From the NCBI GenBank assembly GCA_009829735.1, contig CM020619.1, positions 26,003,554-26,067,553 of the forward strand: 64,000 bases of DNA. The letters are read 5' to 3'. How positions within the stretch are numbered: position 1 is the first letter of the stretch; the number at the start of each line of letters is the position of its first letter. The notes under the pieces are model-generated. The model was given only the letters and a program-made list of their open reading frames with translations. It made no database searches and was not told where the DNA came from. Positions 43,816 to 55,834 of the stretch are shown here, one piece after another. Source of the DNA: Pyropia yezoensis (taxonomy: Eukaryota > Rhodophyta > Bangiophyceae > Bangiales > Bangiaceae). The translations under genes and the position numbers were made by a program.

Positions 43816-44940
43816 TATGGGTCACCTCAAACCTCTAGATCCCCCGAACCAACGATGGGCAAGTGTCTCCATGGACTTTATCACGCCTTTTCCTCTGACT
43901 CCAAGAGGTCACAACGGGATTTACGTCGTTGTCGACCGCCTCTCCAAAATGATTCGCCTCGCCCCGATGAAGCCGGACTGTACCGCGCCAGTTGCAGCAC
44001 AGCTCTATCACGATCATGTCTATCGACACCACGGACTCCCTGCTGATGTCGTCTGCGACAGGGACCGCATCTTCTTCTCCAACTTTTGGTGGTCACTCAC
44101 GGAGATCCTCAAAGTCAAGGTCAAGGCATCTTCAGCCTACCACCCGCAAACTGACGGACAGACTGAGATTATGAATAAGAAGATTGAGGAAATCCTGCGA
44201 AATTTCGTCAACCATCACCAGGGCGATTGGGACCTATTCTTGGTTGCTGCTGAAGTAGCCTACAACCGGTCGCCAAATGCTGTGACGACGTACTCACCCT
44301 TCTTCCTGAACTACGGATTCGAACCCAAGACAGTTCCAATGGACATCCTCGACAATTCAGAATCAAGTATACCTGCAGTGTCTGACTGGCTAAGCGGTCT
44401 CCAACGTGCTCAGGAGACTGCCATATCAGCCATCAAGAGTGCAAATGAGGCGCGCTCGGCGTACGCAAATCGCCATCGCCGACCTTGCAAGATTGCCGTC
44501 GACGATCTGGTGCTTCTAAGTACCAACCACCTTATGCCAGACGCCTTCCAAGGCGCTCGGAAGCTGATGCCCAAGTACTCAGGACCCTATCGCGTCACTG
44601 AAAGCATTAATGATGTGACTTTCCGCCTGGATCTTCCCCAAGCGGTGCTCGATCGCAAGGTTCACAACGCCTTCCATGCGAGCTTGCTAAAGCGGTACCG
44701 CGCTGACCCGTACGGCCGACTTCCTCCCGTTCCGCCTCCGGTTACATTTCCGGACGGTTCGGTCGAGTACGAAGTCGACTCCATCATACGGTCACGAAAG
44801 CGCCGAGGACGACTACAGTACCTCGTCAACTGGAAAGGCTGTGACGTCAGCCAGAACTCCTGGCTGACCAAGCAAGACCTTGCGCACGCACCTGAGGTTT
44901 TGGACGCGTTCCTTCGCCGCGCGTCCTAAGGGGGGGGAGG
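43816..44940 (+). mobile_element. 3' pol fragment of element C (extra upstream copy)
   Basis: This stretch repeats 49902-51026 with about one difference in 1125 bases. It covers the integrase core, the GPY/F region and the chromodomain and ends in the purine tract AAGGGGGGGGAGG, followed by an LTR. The remainder of this copy is missing; it starts at the edge of element B. Confidence 0.9.
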
Positions 44941-45811
44941 TGTAAGGATATGCCCCCTAAATCCCCAGGACTCTAGCTTCGGGGATAAGGACTGGGGCCT
45001 CTCCTTCCCTGTCCTTCTCAGCCAACTGTTTCCAAGACCCATCAACTCCCTGGTAATCTGGAGATGCCGCGGTGTCCGGCCGAGATTCTACGGGTCGCGG
45101 ACGGTCAGCACGAGAGCCGCGGATCGGCTACCCGTTAGTACCCTGACTCATCCCCGGACGGATATTTTCTCTCCGCGGATCAGAGGACCAACGGACCACA
45201 GGACAAGCCACATCTCTGACTCATCGGCCAGCTGGAACAATCTCCCCACGAGCCAATGGGAACGGCAAGATTTGCTGACCCACGGGAGATTTTCGACCCG
45301 AAGACTGGCGTCTGGCTTACACGTCTCTGCGGCCTTTCCGGCTGACCGGCGTGTGAGGCCAGCCGCGCGGCGCCACGAGCGCCGCACGCCGCCCCCGCCC
45401 CCGCTTGGGGCTCTCTGGTGGGGCGCCTTGGGGCGCGCGCACCCACCTTGACTTGTTCTGAGAGCCTATGCCTTGTTTTGAGCCCATTGGTGCCGCCCCC
45501 CCGGCGGCACGGGCAATCGCATGCTTTGGGGCACCCTGGGTGCCCCCCCGGGGGTATATAATGCGTGAGTGCGGGCGCCACCCGGGGAGACCTCGGGGAA
45601 AACAACGAACACAGACAACGACCTCCTTTACCCTCGAACCCCTCGACCCCCTCGACCCTCACCGACGTCACGCCCATCTTCTTCCCCACCCCCATCACCG
45701 TCACCCCGCCCGTCATCTTCCCCGCGCCCCACAGCCTCATTGGCTTGCGCGGGCAGCTGACACCGTTCACCAGTACGTTGAGGGCTGCCTGGGTGTGGGT
45801 GGTGCCTCACA
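44941..45811 (+). repeat. middle LTR of the C tandem (5' LTR of element C)
   Basis: It serves at once as 3' LTR of the upstream pol fragment and 5' LTR of the full copy. It contains TATATAA at 45555-45561 as a likely core promoter. Just upstream is the perfect palindrome GGGGCACCCTGGGTGCCCC near 45534. Confidence 0.9.
45555..45561 (+). promoter_or_regulatory. TATA box in the C LTR
   Basis: TATATAA in an otherwise GC-rich LTR, about 255 bases before the LTR end. The same string is at 51640-51646 in the other LTR. This is the likely start of element transcription. Confidence 0.6.
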
Positions 45812-45813
45812 TG

Positions 45814-45829
45814 TGGTAGCTTCAGATAG
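45814..45829 (+). other. primer-binding site of element C
   Basis: TGGTAGCTTCAGATAG lies two bases after the LTR end. It differs from the site shared by A and B, so a different tRNA is used. Confidence 0.6.
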
Positions 45830-46047
45830 TTTGACTTCCTCCTGTCCGTGACGTTGCGATTCCGTTCCCGATTTGGCCCCCCCTGCGTTTGTGCCCTCGT
45901 GCTGCCCCCTGTTTTCGGCGTGCCTCGGGCATTGTAATACGAACGCAGCGGGTTCCACGAATCACACTGAAAGAACACGGCCCTGACACTTCCCTGGTGG
46001 CCCCTGTCACGGTTTTTTTCTTTTGGTCAACGGATTGTTGAAACCCA

Positions 46048-46668
46048 GTGGGTGGCAAGTCAGGTTCCGAATATTCTTCCTTGGCGTTGGCGGGCGCCCC
46101 GACTTCCTCGGCGGCGACTGCGCGCGCGCCGGCGGCGCGCGCGACCGCGGAGGCACGCGTCACCCCGGCGGCGCGCACATCACCGGCGGCGGCATCCACG
46201 TCATCCTATGTGCCGGCGACGGCCGACTCGGCGGCGGCAGCCGCATCCAAGCCCCCCCTCTCGCGCAAGGGCGAGGGCCCCGCCACGCCCGGCTCGGCGG
46301 GCCCGGCCAGTCGGGGCCTGCTGCTGCCCCCGCGGGATTCCGCGCGGCGATACACTGCGCCGCCTGCCCCACGTATTGGGCACATCCGACCCACGGCGGC
46401 GCGCGCGGCGGAGCAGCGGGAGCAGCGCCGGATCGCCAAGAGCATCCCCAAGGAGAAGTACGTGTGGAAGCCCTGTGGCGTGCGTTGCAACAGCCTGACA
46501 GTGCTGTGCGATCATCGCTGGTCGCGGCGCCACCGCAATACGGTCAACCGTCCAGCCACGCGCCCGCGGTGCGACATCTGCGATCGCGAATTCGAGACGG
46601 TGGAACACTTCGAACGCCACCATTGTGGCAAGGATCACCACCGCACGCTGGCGCGCCACACCAGTTGA
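46048..46668 (+). CDS. zinc-finger ORF between primer site and gag of element C
   Basis: An ORF of 206 codons in the leader of element C, before gag. The N-terminal two thirds is Ala/Pro/Ser-rich. The C-terminal third has KEKYVWKPCGVRCNSL, an Arg/His-rich link and CDICDREFETVEHFERHHCG followed by KDHH. This is a C2H2-like finger (C-x2-C-x12-H-x5-H) with a possible second Cys pair before it. Such an ORF is not part of the usual gag-pol set. It may be a captured host gene, an accessory protein, or a chance ORF in GC-rich DNA; the spaced Cys/His residues favour a real protein. Confidence 0.45.
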   Translation: MGGKSGSEYSSLALAGAPTSSAATARAPAARATAEARVTPAARTSPAAASTSSYVPATADSAAAAASKPPLSRKGEGPATPGSAGPASRGLLLPPRDSARRYTAPPAPRIGHIRPTAARAAEQREQRRIAKSIPKEKYVWKPCGVRCNSLTVLCDHRWSRRHRNTVNRPATRPRCDICDREFETVEHFERHHCGKDHHRTLARHTS

Positions 46669-47024
46669 CACCTCGAAACTCCCCCCAGGATCTGGGCGAG
46701 AGGCGCGATCTGCCACGTGGATTACCCCCCGCTTGGAAATCCGGCGCGACCCGCCTCGGGCCCGCGCGCGGACGCCGGCAGCAAAATCCGATTGCATGCT
46801 TGAGTCTTCGAACTCTGTTTCATCGCATCACTTGTAAACCATCAAATAGTGTTGTACACCTTTGGAATCGTTGCAGCCACTACGGCCGCACACGTCCAGA
46901 AGCTCGTGTACCACTACTTTGTCGGATCAAATTACCTTGCACATCCTTAAGGACCTGCCCGGCGCCCAACCGGAGTAAGTCAATTTAGATCTGCTTAGTT
47001 GATTTGATCGTTGCGAATTTTACC
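46669..47024. other. leader spacer of element C
   Basis: About 350 bases between the zinc-finger ORF and the gag start, with no motif recognised. Confidence 0.4.
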
Positions 47025-47499
47025 ATGGATCCCCCCAATCCTTCTGGTATTATCCCGACTAATCCAGGCACGGCCTCAACCGCACCCTCAGCGGAATCAT
47101 GGAATCAACTAACTGCGTTCGTCTCGCAGATGAGCGCCGAACTCGAGGCTCACAAGGTAGAACTGGCAGACGCCAAGAAACAGCTGCTATAGCCGAGGCC
47201 TTATGCGAGACATCTGGCAGGCACTGTGCCTGAAGACCTACACAGATCTTGAGTCCCTTTTGACGGACGCCCTGCGCGTCGAAGCGGCCAAGGCTGGAGC
47301 GTCCCGTATTACCAGCAATGTTAGCAGCACTTCTGGGAAGCCACCGACGACGGGTGTTATCCCAATGGACATTTCCAGCATCAAGGTCGACAAGCTGACG
47401 CCAGACGAGCGCCAGCGCTGTATGCGCGAGGGTCTGTGCCTCCGCTGTCACGAGAAAGGGCACTTGGCTAAGGACTGCCCAAAAGGTCAGCGGAACTGA
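47025..47499 (+). mobile_element. gag: gag remnant of element C
   Basis: Starts MDPPNPSGIIP after ACC context and ends with the zinc knuckle CLRCHEKGHLAKDCPKG. It is much shorter than a usual gag, and the capsid part is poorly represented. Broken, about one or two breaks. Confidence 0.75.
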
Positions 47500-47522
47500 A
47501 GCAGCAACCGTCATCAACACTT

Positions 47523-50500
47523 GTGAAAGACGCTTCTTCGGTTCCTGAAAATATGTCGTCACCGTTTGAAGGCCCGCGACTCGGGCTTCTGCTTTCTACT
47601 GCTTCTGTCAATGGCAAAGTTATTAAGGTGCTGTTTGACGACGGATCTCCCATCAACTTCGTCTCAAGGCGCCTCGTGACCTCCCTGCTTGTGAACACTA
47701 AGGAAACGGACTTTGCGGCAAGCATGCCCGATGGCCGCTCTCATGTCCTCGCTGAAACCATTGAACCCCCTGAGATTCACATTGGACCGTATCAAGAACG
47801 ACGACGATTTGCTGTATGTGACTTAAACGCATACGACCTCATCCTGGGAAAGAAGAGGCGCGATGACAAGGACGCCAAAATCAACAACAAGAAAAACAAG
47901 ATCTCCTTCAAGTTCAACCACAAGAACATCTCTATCACAGCCTCCCTGAAGAAGCCTGAACCCCTGACCAGTCGGCAACGTCTCGCCCGGGACCTCGTCC
48001 GAAGGTGCCCGGTTTTTGCCATCTACCTGCAGTCCGAAGATCCCTCTACCAACTTCGACATTAACGCCATTACGATGGGGCACGCCGACGACAAGAGAGA
48101 AGTTCAAGAGATTCTCAAAGAATACGCCGACGTCTTTTCAGACGAGCTCCCCGACGGACTTCCTCCTGAGCGCAGTCACAAGTTTAGCATCAAGCTTACC
48201 GACGATGCCCAACCACGTCGTAGCGGACTTTACCGACTAGTCGAATGGGAGCTCGAAGAACTCAATACCCAACTTGCCGTCCTAGTAAGGAAGGGATTCA
48301 TCCAACCAAGCGCCTCACCGTGGGGCTCTTCCGTCCTCTTTGCGGCAAAAAAGGACGGTGGCTGGCGAATGTGCATCGACTACAGGGCCCTAAACGAGGC
48401 CACCATCAAGAACGCGTATCCACTGCCACGCATCGACGACATCTTCGACCAACTGCGAAAGGCCAAGTACTTTACGAAGATCGACCTCCGTTCTGGCTAC
48501 CACCAGATTCGCCTTGATCCGGAAACAATACCTCTGACGGCGTTTCGAACCAAGTACGGACTCCATGAGTTCACGGTCGTACCCTTTGGTCTTACGAATG
48601 CACCCGCGGTCTTCATGAACCTAACGAACGATGTCTTCAGACCCTACCTGTACGACTTCCTCTGCGTCTACCTCGACGACATCCTAGTCTACAGCGAAAC
48701 CTATGACGATCACCTCAAGCACCTAAGATTAGCACTCGACAAACTACGAGAACACAAGCTCTACGCCAAGTTCAGAAAGTGCCAATTCGCTCGGACCACT
48801 GTGGACTACCTCGGTCACGTCATCTCCGAGAAAGGCTTCTCCATGGAAGACTACAAGGTCCAAGCCATTCGTACATGGGCAACACCGAGAAGCAAAAAGG
48901 ACGTGCAATATTTCCTCGGTATGGTCAACTTCTACCGCAGATTTATCAAGGAAATGGCGGCCGTAGCCACGCCTTTGACGAGGCTGACTGGGAATGTCGA
49001 CTTCGAGTGGACCCCAGACGCCCAGAGAGCTTTCGAGCAGCTGCAGAATCTGACAACAACCGCACCAGTACTAAGGCCTTTCGACAAGAGATATCCAATC
49101 TACGTGTCTACCGATGCCAACGGATATGCTGTTGGCGCAGTCCTTGAGCAGGATGACGGACGCGGACGGCGTCCAGTAGCGTACTTTTCGTTAACTCTCA
49201 ACATCCACGAGCAACGCTACAGCATTCGTGAACGAGAACTTCTTGCAGTCGTACAAGCCATCCGCCATTGGCGCTGCTACCTCTACGGAAGACCCTTTGA
49301 GGTCCACACCGACCATGAGTCCCTGAGATACCTAAGAACCCAAGAAGAGCTCAACGATCGTCAAGTCAAATGGCTGGAGCTTCTGGACCAGTTCCAGTTC
49401 AAGACTGTCCCCATCAAGGGCACTTCAAATCCCGTGGCTGATGCCCTTTCCAGGCAGCCACAAGACGCTCCCGACAAGCACGCCCCCAATCAAGACCTCC
49501 TTAGTCGCGTGCTGGCCAAGACCATCAAAGCCATCCCCAAGAAAACTGAAATCAACAACCTCATGACCATCAACCAAAGTGATCAAGACCTTGCCACCTT
49601 AGAACAAGAGTACGACGCGGACCCCGAGTTTGCCGACCTAGTCAAAGACCCGGTATCTCCCTACCGGCTGCACATGAGGTTGTTGAAGCGAGGTGACCGT
49701 ACGTGTATCCCTGTCGGTACTCCACGCCAAAGACTACTCCACGACTACCACGATGTCCCGTGCCAAGGGCACATGGGAGTCAAGAAAACAACGAAGGCCA
49801 TTTCTTCCAAGTACTACTGGAAAACAATGCGGAAGGACATCCAAAGATACGTACAAACATGTGATTTGTGCCAGCGAAACAAGGCTAGCACCCATTCACC
49901 TATGGGTCACCTCAAACCTCTAGATCCCCCGAACCAACGATGGGCAAGTGTCTCCATGGACTTTATCACGCCTTTTCCTCTGACTCCAAGAGGTCACAAC
50001 GGGATTTACGTCGTTGTCGACCGCCTCTCCAAAATGATTCGCCTCGCCCCGATGAAGCCGGACTGTACCGCGCCAGTTGCAGCACAGCTCTATCACGATC
50101 ATGTCTATCGACACCACGGACTCCCTGCTGATGTCGTCTGCGACAGGGACCGCATCTTCTTCTCCAACTTTTGGTGGTCACTCACGGAGATCCTCAAAGT
50201 CAAGGTCAAGGCATCTTCAGCCTACCACCCGCAAACTGACGGACAGACTGAGATTATGAATAAGAAGATTGAGGAAATCCTGCGAAATTTCGTCAACCAT
50301 CACCAGGGCGATTGGGACCTATTCTTGGTTGCTGCTGAAGTAGCCTACAACCGGTCGCCAAATGCTGTGACGACGTACTCACCCTTCTTCCTGAACTACG
50401 GATTCGAACCCAAGACAGTTCCAATGGACATCCTCGACAATTCAGAATCAAGTATACCTGCAGTGTCTGACTGGCTAAGCGGTCTCCAACGTGCTCAGGA

Positions 50501-51014
50501 GACTGCCATATCAGCCATCAAGAGTGCAAATGAGGCGCGCTCGGCGTACGCAAATCGCCATCGCCGACCTTGCAAGATTGCCGTCGACGATCTGGTGCTT
50601 CTAAGTACCAACCACCTTATGCCAGACGCCTTCCAAGGCGCTCGGAAGCTGATGCCCAAGTACTCAGGACCCTATCGCGTCACTGAAAGCATTAATGATG
50701 TGACTTTCCGCCTGGATCTTCCCCAAGCGGTGCTCGATCGCAAGGTTCACAACGCCTTCCATGCGAGCTTGCTAAAGCCGTACCGCGCTGACCCGTACGG
50801 CCGACTTCCTCCCGTTCCGCCTCCGGTTACATTTCCGGACGGTTCGGTCGAGTACGAAGTCGACTCCATCATACGGTCACGAAAGCGCCGAGGACGACTA
50901 CAGTACCTCGTCAACTGGAAAGGCTGTGACGTCAGCCAGAACTCCTGGCTGACCAAGCAAGACCTTGCGCACGCACCTGAGGTTTTGGACGCGTTCCTTC
51001 GCCGCGCGTCCTAA
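47523..51014 (+). mobile_element. pol: pol of element C (protease to chromodomain)
   Basis: An open frame of 1163 codons. Protease-like LFDDGSPINF near 47632; RT with MCIDYRALNE and YLDD at 48669; RNase H VSTDANGYAVGAVL near 49108. Integrase zinc-binding part is HDYHDVPCQGHMG ... CDLCQRNK, with core residues near 49957 (MDFITPF) and 50140 (CDRDRIFF). The chromodomain near 50850-51000 reads YEVDSIIRSRKRRGRLQYLV then NWKGCDVSQNSWL. It looks whole. Confidence 0.9.
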
Positions 51015-51026
51015 GGGGGGGGAGGT

Positions 51027-51896
51027 GTAAGGATATGCCCCCTAAATCCCCAAGACTCTAGCTTCGGGGATAAGGACTGGGGCCTCTCCTTCCCTGTCCT
51101 TCTCAGCCAACTGTTTCCAAGACCCATCAACTCCCTGGTAATCTGGAGATGCCGCGGTGTCCGGCCGAGATTCTACGGGTCGCGGACGGTCAGCACGAGA
51201 GCCGCAGATCGGCTACCCGTTAGTACCCTGACTCATCCCCGGACGGATATTTTCTCTCCGCGGATCAGAGGACCAACGGACCACAGGACAAGCCACATCT
51301 CTGACTCATCGGCCAGCTGGAACAATCTCCCCACGAGCCAATGGGAACGGCAAGATTTGCTGACCCACGGGAGATTTTCGACCCGAAGACTGGCGTCTGG
51401 CTTACACGTCTCTGCGGCCTTTCCGGCTGACCGGCGTGTGAGGCCAGCCGCGCGGCGCCACGAGCGCCGCACGCCGCCCCCGCCCCCGCTTGGGGCTCTC
51501 TGGTGGGGCGCCTTGGGGCGCGCGCACCCACCTTGACTTGTTCTGAGAGCCTATGCCTTGTTTTGAGCCCATTGGTGCCGCCCCCCCGGCGGCACGGGCA
51601 ATCGCATGCTTTGGGGCACCCTGGGTGCCCCCCCGGGGGTATATAATGCGTGAGTGCGGGCGCCACCCGGGGAGACCTCGGGGAAAACAACGAACACAGA
51701 CAACGACCTCCTTTACCGTCGAACCCCTCGACCCCCTCGACCCTCACCGACGTCACGCCCATCTTCTTCCTCACCCCCATCACCGTCACCCCGCCCGTCA
51801 TCTTCCCCGCGCCCCACAGCCTCATTGGCTTGCGCGGGCAGCTGACACCGTTCACCAGTACGTTGAGGGCTGCCTGGGTGTGGGTGGTGCCTCACA
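51027..51896 (+). repeat. 3' LTR of element C
   Basis: Matches 44941-45811 with about four substitutions and one indel. It is preceded by the purine tract AAGGGGGGGGAGG. Confidence 0.9.
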
Positions 51897-53400
51897 TGCA
51901 GACCTCATTCATGCAGGCGAAGCCCGTCGCAGAGTCGTATCCGGTGCCGCGCCGTCTGGCAATATCGCGTGGTTGCTGACTCCTGCAGCCGACACCATCG
52001 CCTACGTCGCCCAGCACGTAGCTAGAGGTGGGAGGCTTGTGACAATCCGAGGTCAGGCCCACGCCAACTTGTGCAATACATAACTGGGGGGACCCCGCCA
52101 GACGGCGCCCATCGCCCCCTCGCAGCGTCCAGCATCGATGGTTACCGCAAAACGACAGCGGTAAAGTCATACACATGGTTGCCGTGCCGCGAGACGATTT
52201 CTCGGATATTGCGGTACCGGGTGGGGAACATCTGTGGGAGCATCGGTGCGCGAGCAAGCTGCGCGCGACAGCTCTGCGGTACAGGCCGCCTTGCCTCCGA
52301 AGCAACAGCCGGGCCACCCGCCGTGTCCAATTTCACCTCAGTCGGGCATGTGGTAGCACCTGAGCAGACAGCGCGAGTGCCCCCCACTGCCCCCTTCCAA
52401 CGCCATTGATCGCCACCCTCAAAAACAGTATTGCGGCGCCAACGGTCCGAAGGAGCTCCTTCTTCAATACGTGAAGGGCAGCGCAGTAGCGACACCCCAT
52501 ATTTGTGAAAAGATATGGACAAAACACGAGACTTCGTCGGCAGCCAGGCCCCCGTCCCCCACACCTCCCCCTCCCCTTCGACCGCCGACCGCGGAGCAAA
52601 AGTGCGATATGGCGCCCCAGGGAGTGCTGCCGCCCCCGTCCTCGACAGCCGTCGTCAGCCATACGCGTGGCCGAGGCGGGGCTCAAGCTTCGGACCCATC
52701 GCCAGCGGGGACCTCGGCAGCGCAACATCTCCCAAAATGAAGATGTCAATAATTAACATCAGCTGCTGGCAAAGCCGGCCGCGGCCGCGATGGTGACACG
52801 CCGCGGTGCGGCGTTGGCCGTCAATCGGGTTCTTTCTGTGGGCTCTGCATCCATTCCTACGGTAAAAAAAAAATTAACGTGAGCGCAACCGGTGAGGGAG
52901 GGGGAGATTCCTGCTTTGAAAGCCGCTGGAGGAGAGATTTCGCGCCCAATCCAAGGACCTCGCGGTCGCGAGCGCAGTAGGCCAGACCCCCGCCACTGCC
53001 GCCGTCGCGGCGGCAATGATGTGACCTCAGCTGCGGCACCGCCCCTCTCACGGCGTCCAACACACAATGTCGGCGTCGAAAGTGTGCAATCAGCGCCAAT
53101 TCCGCAAAGACCGTAACGGGCAGAAGGATTGGGGGAAGACCGAGGTCAGGGCCAGACACGTGGCCAGCTTGCGAGCATCGGGGTGTGTTCCGGCAGTTGG
53201 GGAGGAACTGGGAGATGAGCACCGACGCGGAGGACAGCGAGCAGTGGACGCCGTAGCGCTGGCACCACCCCGACCGGCGTTACTCCCCGTGAGGAACGTT
53301 GTGGCCAGCCAAAGGTCAGTGGGCGCGGCGAGCAAATGATATGCCGTAGTACTGCCCATGTCCCAGTAGCATGGCGCGCGAGGACCTTTCACATCTCCCG
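51897..53400. other. no gene recognised
   Basis: Mixed GC-rich sequence with short ORFs on both strands. An A-run lies at 52864-52873. No domain is seen. Confidence 0.4.
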
Positions 53401-55395
53401 CGCCAGTTCTTGCCTCACAGCACGAACCCCGCTCGAGAGCCCCACCTGACCACGTGCCAGACCGTGCCACAACGGCCAGGGGCAACTGCAGAGTGGTGGA
53501 TGTAGTGACCACGTCGCGGATCGGCGCCGCTCAACCAGCGAGCACCGTCGCCCGCCTCCTCACCCTGACGCAATCCCTCCCCTTTTTCAGATGCGTGTTG
53601 ATCAGCGTCATCAGCTTCGTCTGCTCCGGCACTACGTGCGCCTCCACTCCCCCCCCCCCAGAAGCAGCTGCACCGGCAGGGCCACCGATAGCACCCTCAG
53701 CTCAGCTTTCCACCCCGCCAAACCTCCAGGCACCGCAAACACAACTGCCGCCAGCGTTGGGAAGAAAAAGACGACACCACCGGAAGCGGGCACCTGGAAG
53801 ACCTGCCGCCCGCCTCGGCCGAGGGGAAGGAGCAGCAAAGAGACCAACCGAGACGGGCGGATGGCACCTCCGCCGTCGATGGAGGACTTGCCAGCCATGG
53901 GAAGAAAAAGGAGGGCAGAGGTAGCCCCCTCCCCGCCACATTGACGGCCACATCAGCATCGACCGCCGCCGAACAGCGCAACCGACAAGGGCTGACCGTG
54001 CAGGTAGAAAAGGGGAAGCCATCCCTCTTGTTCCTAGCCGCAACGAACGAGGCTGGCACCACGAAGTACTGGCTGTAGTGGTTTTACGTACCTTAGGAGT
54101 GTAGCACCCAAAACACACAGAGAAACAACCCACCAAGAACGCGGGGAGACAGGAGAGATACCGAACCGCCGACTGCCTGGCTGGTTCACGCGGGGATCCG
54201 CGACCAGGACGACAGTGTTCAAGCACACGCAAGTCTGTTCTTTTCGAAGGGGGAAGCGACGCGCACCCCCACGCACACTCTTACCCTCTCTCACCCGCAC
54301 CCAGCAACCCTCCACGCCGGGCCACGTGCGGGCCAATCAAAACCCTCCAGCATGTCCTGAGGGCCCCCGCCCCCAAGGATCATCCCTGCCAGCGGGGCAG
54401 GAACCTCCAACATACGGGGAAGAGGAGCCCCGCCGGACATCAGTGCCAACACTCAGGATCTCCCCAATCTCACAATCACGCAAAATACACAATCAAAATC
54501 CAAACCCCAAATGCATCCCATCCCGGAATAATGACCAATGGCAAATTCCGGTCAGGGGAAATTCCCATGCACTGGAAATCCCAACATGGGCTCCAGAACC
54601 AATGGCGACCCGGTCCCATCTCCATAGGAGAGGACCAATCGGAAGCCAGTAAAATCCCAAGAGGCCAAATCGGCCCCGTCCTCCTCACCAGGAAGGTGGG
54701 CACAGGGGTGCGACGCGATCTCTACGAGGTCCCCCCACGTGGAGGGCCCATAGGGTCCCTACACTTCCCAGACCTCCAGGGGGTTGCGACCCGCGACGCA
54801 GACACCGGGGTAAAAATCTTCCGGGTGCCCAAAGGGCGGCTGAGGCAATGCTACTTGGCAACATGCCGTCCCCACCGCAGAGTGTACCCACCTCATGGGG
54901 GGGGGTGGATGACACCGCGTCAGCTCGGCCCCATGGTTTTCTCCCTTGGGGAGACACTCGTGGCCACCCCCGTCGAGCGACAGGGGGGGATACGTGGAGA
55001 CACCCCGTACAAACCACCACCCGAGGGGTGGCGGACGCAGCAAGGATAGAGCTCATCGACTCCCCCGGCCCTGCCCGCAGAGGGTGGGGACGTGAGGCGA
55101 CTGGCTCTACTAGCATAGCCGGGAGCGAGGGGTTTGGGGGCCTTTTGTGCACCCCCCTCAGCCCTGCCTTAGGGGGCCGAGGGGTAGAACAGGGCCGCCT
55201 GTCCACCCGTGAGGGGTGGATCGGAGCGGAAGGGGTGCCAACGGGTGCTCGCCGCAAGGACGGCCACCGTCTCCTCCCCCCCTCGGCTCCACCTCGCTGC
55301 CACCGGTCTGCGCGCGTCCCCCTCTTCCTCAACCTCAGGGTGGGGGTGGCATCCACGCACTTCCACCCTTCGTCTCCTGCGGAGAGTGGCCAGTC
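53400..55395. other. no gene recognised; possible LTR or leader remains of element D
   Basis: If element D (minus-strand pol ending near 56230) had the layout of A and B, its 3' LTR would fall here. 54200-54700 resembles the B LTR in style (AATCAAAACCC, AAGGATC-like words). I found no second LTR copy, so this is only a suggestion. Confidence 0.25.
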
Positions 55396-55824
55396 ATGGC
55401 TACCCCGTTGGGGCCATCGGACCACAACGCCACCATGGTTGACGGCGGCGGACTCGTATCCCCGTCGGCTCCTTCTTCCCGCCGTGGGCCTTCGGCCACG
55501 CGGATGCCACCCGCCGCTCCGGGCGACGTCCTTATGGACGACGCCAGGAGCGGCCGGGGTGATGCCGGTCCGGCTTCGCCGGCCGAGGTACATGCGCCAC
55601 CGTTGGCGGACTCGGGGGGCCTGGCCCCATTCCTTCTTCCCTGCCGCTTCGGCGCGACTACCCGTCACCCAAGGGTGGCCTGCATACAAGACGTCAACCA
55701 TCCCAAGGGTGGCGACCAGTTCCAGTCCGAGGCTCATGGCAAGGGCATGGCTCAAGTTAAGGATTGGGGTCTAAGGCTCCCACAAGGAAATCCCGAGGTG
55801 ACCAAAGGACCTCCACGAGGGTGA
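55396..55824 (+). other. possible antisense-ORF relic of element D
   Basis: A plus-strand frame starting MATPLGPSDHNATMVDGGG (open further upstream to 55216) lies between the D pol remnant and where its 3' LTR should be, in the same direction relative to pol as the antisense ORFs of A and B. Like the A protein from its inner start (MATPGVETD), it opens MATP and is Pro/Ser/Gly-rich. The conserved block is not present, so the assignment is positional. Confidence 0.25.
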
Positions 55825-55834
55825 CGGATGGTCA

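Larger units (their letters stand above)
44941..51896 (+). mobile_element. Ty3/gypsy chromovirus C
   Basis: LTRs of 871 and 870 bp (44941-45811 and 51027-51896) begin TGTAAGG and end CTCACA and differ at about four positions plus one indel, so it is very young. A primer site TGGTAGC starts at 45814. An extra zinc-finger ORF follows, then gag, then a long open pol with protease, RT, RNase H, integrase and chromodomain. Gag is broken in about one or two places; pol looks whole. C lacks the antisense ORF found in A and B: pol ends only 12 bases before the 3' LTR. Confidence 0.9.

Noticed and set aside
45180-45851. ORFs repeated at 51265-52083
   Set aside because: They lie in the LTR copies of element C; composition and duplication explain them.
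54685-55755. 356-codon minus-strand and 308-codon plus-strand ORFs
   Set aside because: Opposed ORFs in GC-rich DNA without domains; kept only as a possible setting for the D element remains.
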